A stretch of DNA of 64,000 nt from Mesorhizobium opportunistum WSM2075 (GCF_000176035.2 NC_015675.1:2918001-2982000), one strand, 5' to 3'; shown: positions 34,958-43,220, counted from the first letter of the stretch. Notes: a model not told the origin generated them from the letters alone. Program-made: numbers and translations.

Positions 34958-35179
34958 ATGGCCAAGCTGAAACTCGGTCCGATTGCAGACGACAAGCCGG
35001 TTAAGCTCACAGTGGAACTGCCGGCGCCGCTGCACCGCGATTTGGTGAAATACGCAGAAGTCCTTGGGCGCGAAACCGGGCAGCCTAATGCCAGTCCATC
35101 GCGCTTGATCGCGCCGATGCTTGAACGGTTTATCGCAACGGATCGCGGCTTTGCCAAAGCAAAGAAGGAGGAGCCTTAG
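34958..35179 (+). CDS. DUF2274 family protein at the end of the trb operon
   Basis: 73 residues, basic, two bases after the trbI stop. The sequence MAKLKLGPIADDKPVKLTVELPAPLHRDLVKYAE matches the DUF2274 family usually found directly after trbI in rhizobial and related integrative elements. The ribbon-helix-helix-like pattern (KLTVELPAPLHRDL) suggests DNA binding, perhaps operon control. Function is not established. Confidence 0.85.
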   Translation: MAKLKLGPIADDKPVKLTVELPAPLHRDLVKYAEVLGRETGQPNASPSRLIAPMLERFIATDRGFAKAKKEEP

Positions 35180-35350
35180 ATTGCTGACGCCTCCCGGTGA
35201 TTCAGCGGGGGTCTGGTCAAGGGGGAGCAGCGTTCTATTCCCGGGAATCCGGGCCGCGTAACATTCAAAAGCTACGAGGTCGTCGCCATAGACCGAAGCC
35301 TTGTCAACGACCATCAGACGCGAACATGAATATCCAGCGACAGCCTCGTC

Positions 35351-35761
35351 CTATCGCCGCGCCCGCTCGAAGGCGTGGTGTAGAAAGTCGAGACACTGCG
35401 GGTATAGGATGTCCGGGTTGACGACGCTCACCCAACGCATGCGCCCGTAGTGGGGGTGCGGGAAGAAACTATCCCGAATTGCATAGTCGAATTGGGACGC
35501 GTCCAGGGCCTTTCGCGTCACATGATTTGGAAACAGCGCTTCAAATTCGCCGCGGCTGAGTCCCATGTTGAGTCGAAAATCTCCCTCAGCGTCCAGCTTG
35601 GAAAAAGTGTCATAGTCACTGTCGCGTGTAACGATCGTGGCAAAGGGCATTGTCCGTTCCTGGCCTCTGAAAAAGAACAAGTCGGGGGTGGTGGTGTCGA
35701 TGTGTAGATCTGACCCCAATGCGAGGATGTCCTGCTTTACGGTGTCAAGCGGTATGGGCAT
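35351..35761 (-). CDS. DUF6194 family protein
   Basis: 136 residues. The pattern PFATIVTRDSDYDTFSKLDAEGDFRLNMGLSRGEFEALF with late HPHYGRMRWVSVVNP recalls the DUF6194 family of uncharacterised proteins. It is divergent from the PadR gene with two palindromic sites between, so it is probably the target of that regulator. No function can be given. Confidence 0.7.
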   Translation of the reverse strand: MPIPLDTVKQDILALGSDLHIDTTTPDLFFFRGQERTMPFATIVTRDSDYDTFSKLDAEGDFRLNMGLSRGEFEALFPNHVTRKALDASQFDYAIRDSFFPHPHYGRMRWVSVVNPDILYPQCLDFLHHAFERARR

Positions 35762-35774
35762 AAGACTCCTCCCG

Positions 35775-35821
35775 TTTAGCCAAAGTTGGTTAAACCCATA
35801 GCTCGCTTAGCCAAATTTGGC
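35775..35821. promoter_or_regulatory. Two palindromic operators between DUF6194 and PadR genes
   Basis: Site 1 (35775-35794) is a 20-bp imperfect inverted repeat with core CCAAAGTTGG flanked by TTTA and TAAA. Site 2 (35810-35821) is the perfect 12-bp palindrome GCCAAATTTGGC. Both share GCCAAA-TTGG elements and cover the divergent promoter gap (35762-35854), as expected for a dimeric PadR repressor. Confidence 0.6.
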
Positions 35822-35854
35822 CATAGAGATTATCTACGAGATTGGGAGCATAAT

Positions 35855-36427
35855 ATGAACGTGATCCGGCTTCTGGTTTATGGCGCCATCCGGGAACTCG
35901 GCGCTGCCCATGGCTATGCCGTGCGCCGCCAGTTGGACAATTGGCATGTCGAAACCTGGGCCAAGGTGCGCTCGGGTTCGGTCTACCACGCAATCGGACA
36001 GTTGCAGAAGGAAGGCAAGCTTGTCGAGCGCGGGCGGGAGGACGGCGAGCGCGGCGCGGACCGGACTGCCTTCGCGTTGACGCACGATGGCGAGGCGGAG
36101 TTTTTTGGCCTCCTCGAAGAAGCCTTGGGCAGCTTTGAGTTGACCCACTTGAGCGCCGGGATTGCGTTTCTGGACCTGCTGGCACCTGAAAGGGCCCGCA
36201 TGCTGCTGGTGGCTCTTCATGATAGGCTGACGGCCAATCGCGACCACCTGACGCGTCTCGCGGCAGCAACAACGCGACAAAAAACGGCGCCTCGCACCTC
36301 CGACCTGCTCGAACTTTGGATCGGCTACCTGGAAGTCACGGCGCGCGCGGTGGATCAACTCAGTGCGGATTTCGCATCAGACGGGACAGCCGAAACCAAG
36401 GCTCATGCCGGAGGGCAGGCGAAATAG
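35855..36427 (+). CDS. PadR family transcriptional regulator
   Basis: 190 residues: N-terminal PadR winged helix (LLVYGAIRELGAAHGYAVRRQLDNWHVETWAKVRSGSVYHAIGQLQKEGKLVERG) and a C-terminal helical dimer domain (Vir_act_alpha_C type). ATG 35855 has GGGAG upstream; the in-frame extension to 35786 runs through the operators. PadR proteins usually repress a divergent stress or efflux gene; here the neighbour is DUF6194. Confidence 0.88.
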   Translation: MNVIRLLVYGAIRELGAAHGYAVRRQLDNWHVETWAKVRSGSVYHAIGQLQKEGKLVERGREDGERGADRTAFALTHDGEAEFFGLLEEALGSFELTHLSAGIAFLDLLAPERARMLLVALHDRLTANRDHLTRLAAATTRQKTAPRTSDLLELWIGYLEVTARAVDQLSADFASDGTAETKAHAGGQAK

Positions 36428-36639
36428 ACGTTCAGGAAACCGTAGAGTTCTGGATGCTCAGGACCGGCTTCGCGCGCTCCTTCTCCTCGTCGAAATCGTC
36501 ACGGTGCTCGTGCGTGGATTCAGTCGATCCCGGAAGCCGATGAATCTTTCGACTAAGGATGGCGAAGAGATGTTCCTCAGCGCCTTTTTCCCATGGCCGT
36601 CCCTGTGGGCCTTCAGCCCAAAACCGAGTTCGCGCGCCG

Positions 36640-36765
36640 CTCCCTGTGAGGTTTGCCACCGCGTTCGAGAATGCGAGTTTCCCTTGGTGGATCGCAAGCG
36701 GCTACGCGACCGACCTTTCGTCGGAAAACAACTTCGACGGCCGTAAGGGCCAAATGCGGCGTTGA
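36640..36765 (+). pseudogene. Nucleotidyltransferase (aminoglycoside adenylyltransferase-like) remnant
   Basis: A plus-strand frame reads FENASFPWWIASGYATDL at 36664-36717, which strongly resembles the FPWWIAGGWAIDL opening of AadB-like nucleotidyltransferase-domain proteins. The expected GRxxRxHGDIDV metal motif does not follow and the frame stops at 36763-36765. The rest of 36428-36972 shows no intact gene. Confidence 0.45.
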
Positions 36766-36833
36766 CGCCAACGGTACCGGATAATATCATTTCTGCATGG
36801 TCGAGAAGGATACCAATATTGTCTCCCGGTTCG

Positions 36834-36860
36834 CCGGCATCCCAGAAGGCGGGATGCCGG
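36834..36860. repeat. Strong hairpin CCGGCATCCC-n7-GGGATGCCGG
   Basis: A 10-bp perfect stem with a 7-nt loop in the 545-bp gap between the PadR and methyltransferase genes. No U-run follows directly, so it is not a classic intrinsic terminator. It could be a repeat-type palindrome or a relic of a mobile element. Confidence 0.45.
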
Positions 36861-36972
36861 GACATCGGCCGTTTTAATATCGACAGCGGAACGATACCTA
36901 GGCCTCGCCGTTCGTGGACGAGGCTTTCCGCATGACCTGTGCCTCGTCGCATCACGTTTTGATGGAGTTATC

Positions 36973-37701
36973 ATGGCACAAAATATCTACGACGATCCGA
37001 ACTTCTTTTCTGGCTATAGCCAGCTTCCCAGGCAAGTTCAGGGCCTCTCCGGCGCTCCCGAATGGCCCGCGATACGCGCTCTACTTCCTGACTTGGCCGA
37101 CAAACGGATCGTCGACCTTGGTTGTGGTTTCGGCTGGGCTTCTCGCTGGATGCGCGAACAGGGCGCGACATCCGTTCTCGGGATCGATTTGTCCGAGAAC
37201 ATGATCTCGCGTGCACAAGAGAACACGAGTGACAATGCGATCACTTACCGCACCGCAGATCTCGAAACGCTTGAGTTGCCCGAAGCAGCTTTTGATCTCG
37301 CTTATAGCGCCTTAACATTTCACTATATCCGCGATTTCGAGCGCCTCGCTCGCATGGTTCATCAGTCGCTCGTGCCTGGAGCGGATTTCGTCTTTATCAT
37401 CGAGCATCCGATTTTCATGGCGGCCGCCCACCCGCGATGGATCAAAGATGAGAACGGTCGGAAGACCTGGCCTGTGAACCGCTACGCTGTTGAAGGCGAG
37501 CGCCGGACCGACTGGTTTGTAAAAGGAGTGGTCAAGTATCATCGGACCGTTGGTACGACACTCAACGCATTGATTCACGCCGGATTTACAATCAAAGCCG
37601 TGGAAGAGTTCGCGCCATCGCTGGAGCAAATCAGAGAAAATCCAGCTTTGGAGGAAGAACTAGAGAGGCCTATGATGCTTCTCATATCCGCAAGGCGGTA
37701 G
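36973..37701 (+). CDS. Class I SAM-dependent methyltransferase
   Basis: 242 residues. SAM motif I is IVDLGCGFGWASRWM, followed by VLGIDLSENMI (acidic loop) and FDLAYSALTFHYI (motif IV region), a Methyltransf_11 pattern. C-terminal half holds the substrate pocket and is not diagnostic. GGAG-type site and ATG 36973. It stands alone among gene fragments, so its substrate is unknown. Confidence 0.85.
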   Translation: MAQNIYDDPNFFSGYSQLPRQVQGLSGAPEWPAIRALLPDLADKRIVDLGCGFGWASRWMREQGATSVLGIDLSENMISRAQENTSDNAITYRTADLETLELPEAAFDLAYSALTFHYIRDFERLARMVHQSLVPGADFVFIIEHPIFMAAAHPRWIKDENGRKTWPVNRYAVEGERRTDWFVKGVVKYHRTVGTTLNALIHAGFTIKAVEEFAPSLEQIRENPALEEELERPMMLLISARR

Positions 37702-37746
37702 CACATCGGAGTTCTTGTCTGATGTGCTGATCACGAGGAGGTTCCA

Positions 37747-37864
37747 ATGGGGCGGGCCGGCGAACCGGAGGAGATTGGACCCCTCGCGTCTATCTGGCAT
37801 CGCCGGCTCGAGTTATGTGACGGGTGCGAGTTTCGTTATCGACGGCGGCTACACCGTTTGGTGA
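37747..37864 (+). pseudogene. SDR C-terminal fragment with frameshift
   Basis: The frame from ATG 37747 reads MGRAGEPEEIGPLA, typical of the SDR region before the last helix. A frameshift follows, and a second phase reads SSYVTGASFVIDGGYTVW and stops at 37862-37864. Together they are the last 35 or so residues of a classical SDR. The catalytic part is missing. Confidence 0.75.
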
Positions 37865-38052
37865 TTGTTTGTAAATGAAGGTGGCAAGCTGCTCGGAGGT
37901 CAGCCGTCTGTTGGGGCCTCTCGGCCAGGTGGACGAGAATGTGCAGGGTCGAGGAAAGCCGGCCGTTGCGTTTCATGTAACTTAGTCAGTTACGATTCGC
38001 GCCGATGTCAAACACGCACCTGCGCTCATGCGGACCAGCGGGAATGCCTAGA

Positions 38053-38117
38053 GCAATTCCAGGAAAAGCGTGAAAGGTTTTCCGTCAGGAATTGCCTCAA
38101 AACAAAGAGTTAGAGCG
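38053..38117. repeat. RIME-like intergenic mosaic repeat
   Basis: Nested inverted repeats: GCAATTCC (38053-38060) with GGAATTGC (38088-38095), inside them GGAAAA (38062-38067) with TTTTCC (38078-38083), then AAAACAAAGAGTTAGAGCGG. The order matches what I recall of the Rhizobium intergenic mosaic element. It lies between gene fragments and the 3' end of the histidine kinase gene. It supports a rhizobial host. Confidence 0.65.
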
Positions 38118-38148
38118 GTTTGCCGCTTCCGTCAAACGGTGAACGGCG

Positions 38149-39510
38149 CTAGGCGGGCAAAGCGCGGAAACTCATCCGAAAGCAGGCGCCGTTCGGCCTG
38201 CCGTCGAGGATCTCGATACGCCCGCCATGCACTTGCATTATCTCCTGCACTAGGTTGAGGCCGAGCCCGGCGCCGTGATCCTGCGGGCGCAGCCGGTAGA
38301 AGGGCTCGAAGACGCGTTCCCGCTCGCTCAGTGGAACGCCGCCGCCTTCGTCCCGCACCTCGATGACGGCGGGAGCTGCAATGCTGACGGTGATCTTGCC
38401 CGAGCGGCCGCCATGTTCGATGGCGTTCTGGACGAGATTAGTCACGGCGCGTTCGATCGCGGTGCGGTCGCCGGAGGCGAAAACTGTTTCTCTTTCGGGT
38501 TCGAACGACATTTCGTATCCGGCCGAAAACGCCATCGGCGCGAGGTCGACAATGACGCTGCGCGCAATCGCCACAAGGTCGACCTTTTCAAAAGAAGTGA
38601 CCTGTCGGTCGAGACGCTGCAGGTCGAGCAGCTGGTCGGTCAGCGTCGAAAGCCGCGCGGCGTCCTGCAGCAGCCGCGCCCGTTCCGGTGTCGCCGGCAG
38701 CGCGGCGAGGCGCGTGTTGAGGATGGCGACCGGTGTTCGCAGTTCATGCGCCGCGTCGGTCAGGAAACGCTTGTGGCGCTCATAGCCCTTGTCGAGGCGC
38801 GACAACGCTGCATTCACCGCCTTCACCAGCGGTGCCACCTCCAAGGGCACGTCCTTTAGCGGCAACTGCGCGCCGCGCTGGTCGACGTCGATGCGCCCCG
38901 CCTCGGCCGCCGCATGGCCAAGGCCCGAAAGCGCACCGCGCACCACCCAGGGTGTGGCGAACAGCGTTGCCAGTGCCATCAGCCCGGCAAGCGGCAGTAT
39001 CCCCTGCAGGAAAAATTGCGGCGCCTGTTGGAGCAGCCGCATGAGCGAAAGCCCGCCCTTGGTGCCGGTGAAGATCTGGACATTGCCTGCCGCCGTATCG
39101 GTCCAGCGGATCTTTCCTCCGGGCGGCGCGGCTTGCCCGATCGCCTGGTCGATACGGGCATCGCTGATGGTGTCCAGCAGTCCGGCGAAGGGCTGGAAGA
39201 TGGTCGGCACCGTTCCTTCCTGTAGCCGCTGCCCTTGCCTGTCGCGAATGATGAACCAGAGGTCCGGAACCCCAGATCGCAGCTTTGCCATATCCGGCGT
39301 CTCGTTGAGAACCAGCTTGCCGCTGGCATCGCGTGCCACCGCATCCGCCAGCACGTCCATTGTGCCGTCCTCATAGTCGTGCGGAATGAGACCCGTGGCC
39401 AGCATGGCTCCAAGAATGCCGACGATGATCAGTGTCAGCATCGCGCATTGCAGCAACGCGATGCGCAGCACCAGGCTCCATTTCAGCGAACGCGGGCGCT
39501 TGATTGTCAT
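38149..39510 (-). CDS. Two-component sensor histidine kinase
   Basis: 453 residues: membrane span near residues 12-35, periplasmic domain, second span around residue 160-185, HAMP-like linker, dimerisation helix with the phospho-His in FLTDAAHELRTPVAIL, and a HATPase_c domain with NLVQNAIEHG (N box), VRDEGGGVP (G1) and GAGLGLNLV (G2). Start ATG 39508-39510 overlaps the stop of the response-regulator fragment by 4 bp. The open frame continues upstream only by reading through the IS antisense. Its partner regulator is split by IS copy 2, so signalling through it is probably lost. Confidence 0.92.
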   Translation of the reverse strand: MTIKRPRSLKWSLVLRIALLQCAMLTLIIVGILGAMLATGLIPHDYEDGTMDVLADAVARDASGKLVLNETPDMAKLRSGVPDLWFIIRDRQGQRLQEGTVPTIFQPFAGLLDTISDARIDQAIGQAAPPGGKIRWTDTAAGNVQIFTGTKGGLSLMRLLQQAPQFFLQGILPLAGLMALATLFATPWVVRGALSGLGHAAAEAGRIDVDQRGAQLPLKDVPLEVAPLVKAVNAALSRLDKGYERHKRFLTDAAHELRTPVAILNTRLAALPATPERARLLQDAARLSTLTDQLLDLQRLDRQVTSFEKVDLVAIARSVIVDLAPMAFSAGYEMSFEPERETVFASGDRTAIERAVTNLVQNAIEHGGRSGKITVSIAAPAVIEVRDEGGGVPLSERERVFEPFYRLRPQDHGAGLGLNLVQEIMQVHGGRIEILDGRPNGACFRMSFRALPA

Positions 39511-39642
39511 GTCGTCTCGCGCAGGAGGTAGCCGACGCCGCGAATGCCGTTGATTGTCACGCCGCCGTCGGCGAGTTTTCGGCGCAGGCGCGAGACATGA
39601 GTGTCGAGCGCGTTGGACTGGATCTCGTCGTCGAGGCCGAAC
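39507..39642 (-). pseudogene. OmpR-type response regulator, C-terminal part cut off by the IS
   Basis: On the minus strand reads GLDDEIQSNALDTHVSRLRR and on to GYLLRETT, the second half of a winged-helix output domain including the recognition helix. Stop overlaps the kinase start. It lost its 5' part to the element at 39643-41113; joined to 41114-41646 it is in frame across MEAVFGLDDE. Confidence 0.88.
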
Positions 39643-39707
39643 ATGAAGTAATCGCGGAAGCGGTGGCCACCTGAGATGTGGCGGCGATGTTCGAACATCT
39701 GGCCGGC

Positions 39708-39781
39708 TGGCTGTCCTCCGATAGGATGAAGAACGGGCTCTCGATCGACACCGGGCCCAGCCACCGAACGGAGGACAGCCA
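39708..39781 (+). promoter_or_regulatory. Hairpin masking the transposase ribosome site, copy 2
   Basis: Same 13-bp stem as in copy 1 (39708-39720 with 39769-39781), covering GGAGG and the first base of the ATG. Confidence 0.6.
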
Positions 39782-40812
39782 TGGAACACTATATCGGTCT
39801 CGACGTATCCATGAAAGAGACGGCAATATCGATCCGGCAGAACGGTAAGAGGATTTGGCGGGGCAAGTGCGCGTCCGATCCGCAACTGCTTGCGGCGGTG
39901 ATCCGCAAGCGCGCACCGCATGTCCGGCGGGTCGTGTTCGAAACGGGGCCGCTGTCGGTGTGGTTCTACCATGCGTTGACGGCAGAGGGCCTGCCGGTGA
40001 TCTGCATCGACGCGCGGCATGCCAAAGCCGCGCTCGACATGGCCGCGAACAAGACCGATGCGAACGATGCCGATGGCCTGGCACATCTGGCCGAGGTCGG
40101 CTTCTACCGAGAGGTCCGGGTCAAAGGTTTCGACAGCATGCTGATCCGCACGCTGATCACCGCACGGCGCCAACTTCTTAAGATGCGTTTGCAGATATCC
40201 AATCAAATCCGTGGGTTGATGAAGACGTTCGGCCTTGTCGTGCCCAAGGGCGCCGGAAGCGTGTTCGAACGCAACGTTCGCGACCTTCTGCAGGGTGAAG
40301 AAAAGCTGGCGCGCATTGTTGTGCCAATGCTTCAGGCATGGAGTGGTATCCGATACCAAATCGCAGAGCTGAGCAAGCAGCTGGCCGCGACGGCGCGTGA
40401 GGACCAGCACTGCCGTCTGCTCATGTCAGTGCCCGGTGTAGGCACCGTCACAGCCACTGCCTTTGCCGCAGCGGTGGAGGATCCGGCCAACTTCAGGAAC
40501 TCGCGCGCCGTGGGCGCATGGGTAGGCCTGACCCCGAGGCGCTACCAGTCCGGCGAGGTCGATAATGATGGTCATATCTCGCGCCGTGGCGACAATCAGT
40601 TGCGCGGACTGCTATATGAGGCGGCCGCGGTTATCCTGAACCGGTCGACGGATACCAGCAGCCTGCGAACCTGGGCGTTGGAGCTGAAAGATCGGATCGG
40701 CTTCAAGCGAGCGGCCGTAGCGTTGGCGCGCAAGCTGGCGGTGATCATGCATGCGATGCTTCGGACGGGCGAGCTGTTTGATCCGCACGGAGGAACGCAA
40801 GCCGCTGTCTGA
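39781..40812 (+). CDS. IS110 family transposase, copy 2
   Basis: 343 residues, the same deduced protein as copy 1: DEDD RuvC-like domain at the N-terminus and Tnp_20 domain at the C-terminus. Intact, so this copy should be able to move. Confidence 0.95.
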   Translation: MEHYIGLDVSMKETAISIRQNGKRIWRGKCASDPQLLAAVIRKRAPHVRRVVFETGPLSVWFYHALTAEGLPVICIDARHAKAALDMAANKTDANDADGLAHLAEVGFYREVRVKGFDSMLIRTLITARRQLLKMRLQISNQIRGLMKTFGLVVPKGAGSVFERNVRDLLQGEEKLARIVVPMLQAWSGIRYQIAELSKQLAATAREDQHCRLLMSVPGVGTVTATAFAAAVEDPANFRNSRAVGAWVGLTPRRYQSGEVDNDGHISRRGDNQLRGLLYEAAAVILNRSTDTSSLRTWALELKDRIGFKRAAVALARKLAVIMHAMLRTGELFDPHGGTQAAV

Positions 40813-41113
40813 TACCTCGGTCGCTCGCCTGCGACGATTCCGCCATACCATTCCACCAACAGCGTTCTTACAGACGCATCAAGCTGTCCCTGCCGGGACG
40901 TGGCTGAGATCATTCCGCGAAGCGGGAAGCAACTGCCTCGGTAAGCAGATTGCGCAACGAACATAGGAAGATCTCACCTGCGAAACTCATCCTGCGGCGA
41001 TCATCGCGTCGACCGCGTAGACGACCCTGTACCCGGCATTCGGACGAACGAGAATCGACAGAAAGGACGACGGCCTTGCACTCACCCCCTTGACGGTCGA
41101 GCGATTAGACGAC
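40813..41113 (+). ncRNA. Candidate seek/bridge RNA region, copy 2
   Basis: Counterpart of 30233-30533 with the same hairpins (40886-40899 and 40915-40925). If the RNA guide model holds, this sequence should specify GCCGAAC-type targets. Confidence 0.4.
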
Positions 41114-41646
41114 ACCGCTTCCATCAGCGCCTCGCGCTGCACCATGCGGCCGGTGCGCCGCATCAGGGTTTCCAGCACCAGGAGTTCGCGGCGCGGAAGG
41201 CTGAGCGGCTCGCCACGGATCGACACCTCGCGCTGCCCGACATCGAGCACCAGATGGCCGGTGCGGATGAATTGCGACTGCATCGGTACCGGACGCCTGA
41301 GCAGCGCGCGCAACCGAGCCAGCAATTCCTCGAAGGCGAAAGGCTTTGCCAGATAGTCGTCCGCGCCCATGTTCAGCCCGTCGACCTTGTCCGACGTGTC
41401 GCCCTTTGCCGTCAGCACCAGCACGGGCGTGGTGTTCTTTGCTGCGCGCAGTCTGGGCACCAGCGACAGCCCGTCGCCAGCCGGCAATTGGCGGTCGAGC
41501 AGGATGGCGTCGTAGCTGTCGGCGGCAACGAAGCCCTCCGCCTCCAGCAATGTGCCGGCGTGATCGACCACCATGTCGTGACGCTCAAGCGCGGCGCGCA
41601 GCGCCGAGACCATCTCGGGTTCGTCTTCGACCATCAAGATACGCAT
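41114..41646 (-). pseudogene. OmpR-type response regulator, receiver and first half of output domain
   Basis: Starts MRILMVEDEPEMVSALRAAL at ATG 41644-41646. The receiver is complete, with phospho-Asp in AILLDRQLP and Lys in DDYLAKPFAF. The output domain ends at REALMEAV where the IS begins; the frame then runs into unrelated IS sequence and stops at 40987. The hybrid keeps a receiver but lacks the DNA-recognition helix, so it cannot regulate normally. Confidence 0.88.
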
Positions 41647-41931
41647 GCACCATCCTTGATAACGACATAGCCATGGCGCTACCGCGCCAACATTGCGCAA
41701 ACATGGCAAAGCCGAATGATCGAACCCGGCAAGAGTTTTCTTTGCATCCGCGATATTGCGCAATGCCCATGCAATCCAGTCGCGCCAAACAGCGCCAGTC
41801 GGCAGGAACCGCCCATGCCGGCATCAAGGCGTCGGACCCGACTGCGCAACAGGTTCGGGTCCGACGCTGAAACGAAATCAAATGGCCGCACCAAACTGAT
41901 TGTCGCGCTGCTGTCCGGATTGAGGTTAGCT

Positions 41932-42531
41932 ATGTCTGCAAATGATGCTCTGTCTTTTCTCATGGCGTGGATGGTGGCGCCGTTCAGGATAGGCTCCGTC
42001 ACACCGTCCAGTTCCAGCCTGGCGGCATTGATGACGCGCGATATCGGTCCCGACACCGGCCCCGTGCTGGAGCTTGGTCCGGGAACCGGCCCGTTCACCC
42101 GGGCGCTGCTGGCGCGCGGGGTGAGGGAAGAGGATTTGACGCTGATCGAGTCCGATTCGGATTTTGCCGCATTGCTCAAGCGGCGCTTTCCCGCCGCCCG
42201 GGTCTTCGAAATGGATGCCGTCGGTCTGCGCCATCTGTCGCTATTCCAGGGGCCGGCGGTCGGCGCCGCCGTCAGCGGGTTGCCCTTCCGCCTGATCTCG
42301 CCGCGCAAGACGCTCGCCATTCTCGAAGGGGTTTTCGCAAATCTTCGCCCGGGCGGCGCGCTCTATCAGTTCACGCTCGGCCGGCGATGTCCGTTCGACC
42401 AGTCGTTGCTCGATCGGCTCGATCTAGAAGTCACGCGGGTTGGCCACACCTTCCGCAACTTCCCGCCGGCGACAGTCTATCGCATCGCCAGGATCAAGAC
42501 GCTCAGCATCTATGACTGGCGCTTCGCATGA
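41932..42531 (+). CDS. PmtA-like phospholipid N-methyltransferase family protein
   Basis: 199 residues. Resembles rhizobial phosphatidylethanolamine N-methyltransferase PmtA: N-terminal MAWMVAPFRIGSVTPSSSSLAALM, SAM motif I VLELGPGTGPFTRALLARGV, then LTLIESDSDFAALLKRRFP. ATG 41932 has GAGG 6 nt upstream; the open frame to 41716 has no better start. PmtA makes phosphatidylcholine in three methylations at the inner membrane. The gene is coupled to a DedA gene by a 4-bp overlap. A paralogue with another lipid or small-molecule substrate is possible. Confidence 0.75.
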   Translation: MSANDALSFLMAWMVAPFRIGSVTPSSSSLAALMTRDIGPDTGPVLELGPGTGPFTRALLARGVREEDLTLIESDSDFAALLKRRFPAARVFEMDAVGLRHLSLFQGPAVGAAVSGLPFRLISPRKTLAILEGVFANLRPGGALYQFTLGRRCPFDQSLLDRLDLEVTRVGHTFRNFPPATVYRIARIKTLSIYDWRFA

Positions 42532-43145
42532 CGGGGGCGCTGGCGGCAATCCTCGGCTTCGGTCTGTTGGGCGTCTTCTGCCTCGCCTTCACCGAAAAGC
42601 TCCTGCCAATCCCGCCCTCGCACGTGCTGCTGCTGTTCCTCGGCATGACCGCGGCGCCGCATGGTTCGACGCTGGCGATCCTGCTGCTGGTGACGACGCT
42701 TGCCTCCACCAGCGGCTGCCTTGTCTGGTATGCGGTCGGGCGCCGGATTGGACCTGACCGTGCCGACAGGCTGATCGAGCGCTTCGGCAGATACGTCTTC
42801 CTGCGCCATGCGACCTACCGCAAGCTCGGCCAAGCCTACCGCCGCAATCACGTCCGGGTCTCCCTGTTGGCGCAGTTCACCCCGACGGTGCGCAATTACC
42901 TGCCGATCGCAGCCGGCGCGCTCTGTCTGCCGGCCTTACCCTTTGCGGCCGCGACGCTGCTCGGCGCCACGCTCTGGAACGCCGGCTTTCTCACCACCGG
43001 CTATCTGCTGCGCGGCAGCGGCCAGGACCCGTTCACGGTGGGCCTGCGCATCATTGTCATTGTCGTGGCCCTGGAGACGGCCTTCATGCTTGCGCTGCGC
43101 TATGGCCCCGCATGCCGGCAGCGCATCAGGCAGGTGCTCGGCTGA
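42528..43145 (+). CDS. DedA family membrane protein
   Basis: 205 residues with about five hydrophobic segments. DedA/SNARE-associated pattern: EKLLPIPPSHVLLLFLGMTAAP near the start, then FGRYVFLRHATYRKLGQAYRRNHVRVSLLAQFTPTVRNYLPIAAGAL, carrying the conserved Arg and Gly-Ala elements. DedA proteins are linked to lipid-carrier flipping and proton-driven export. Coupling to a PmtA-like gene suggests a membrane-lipid function. Confidence 0.88.
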   Translation: MTGALAAILGFGLLGVFCLAFTEKLLPIPPSHVLLLFLGMTAAPHGSTLAILLLVTTLASTSGCLVWYAVGRRIGPDRADRLIERFGRYVFLRHATYRKLGQAYRRNHVRVSLLAQFTPTVRNYLPIAAGALCLPALPFAAATLLGATLWNAGFLTTGYLLRGSGQDPFTVGLRIIVIVVALETAFMLALRYGPACRQRIRQVLG

Positions 43146-43220
43146 GCGCCAGCTCTCCGGTCATGGGATAAGCTCTGCCGTCGGCTTTCCTTCGCTTCCG
43201 CGCCGGTGTTTGGTCCGGCC

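Larger units (their letters stand above)
39643..41113 (+). mobile_element. IS110-family (IS1111-like) insertion sequence, copy 2
   Basis: Matches 29063-30533 in the same orientation, 10,580 bp downstream, with the same target prefix GCCGAAC at 39636-39642. Subterminal repeats are at 39649-39655 and 41101-41107. It interrupts the output domain of a response regulator. Absence of any visible difference between copies, including noncoding parts, points to recent transposition. Confidence 0.85.

Noticed and set aside
36458..36955. 165-residue minus-strand frame in the PadR-methyltransferase gap
   Set aside because: It has no recognisable domain, is rich in Arg/Ser as random GC-rich frames are, and overlaps the better nucleotidyltransferase remnant.
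38149..40410. 753-residue frame that would join the histidine kinase to upstream sequence
   Set aside because: The upstream part reads the IS antisense; the kinase has its own ATG at 39508-39510 overlapping the regulator stop.
40987..41112. Short toxin-like tail (NAGYRVVYAVDAM) at the end of the split regulator frame
   Set aside because: It lies inside the IS, occurs in both copies, has no start of its own and the resemblance to RelE-type sequence is short.
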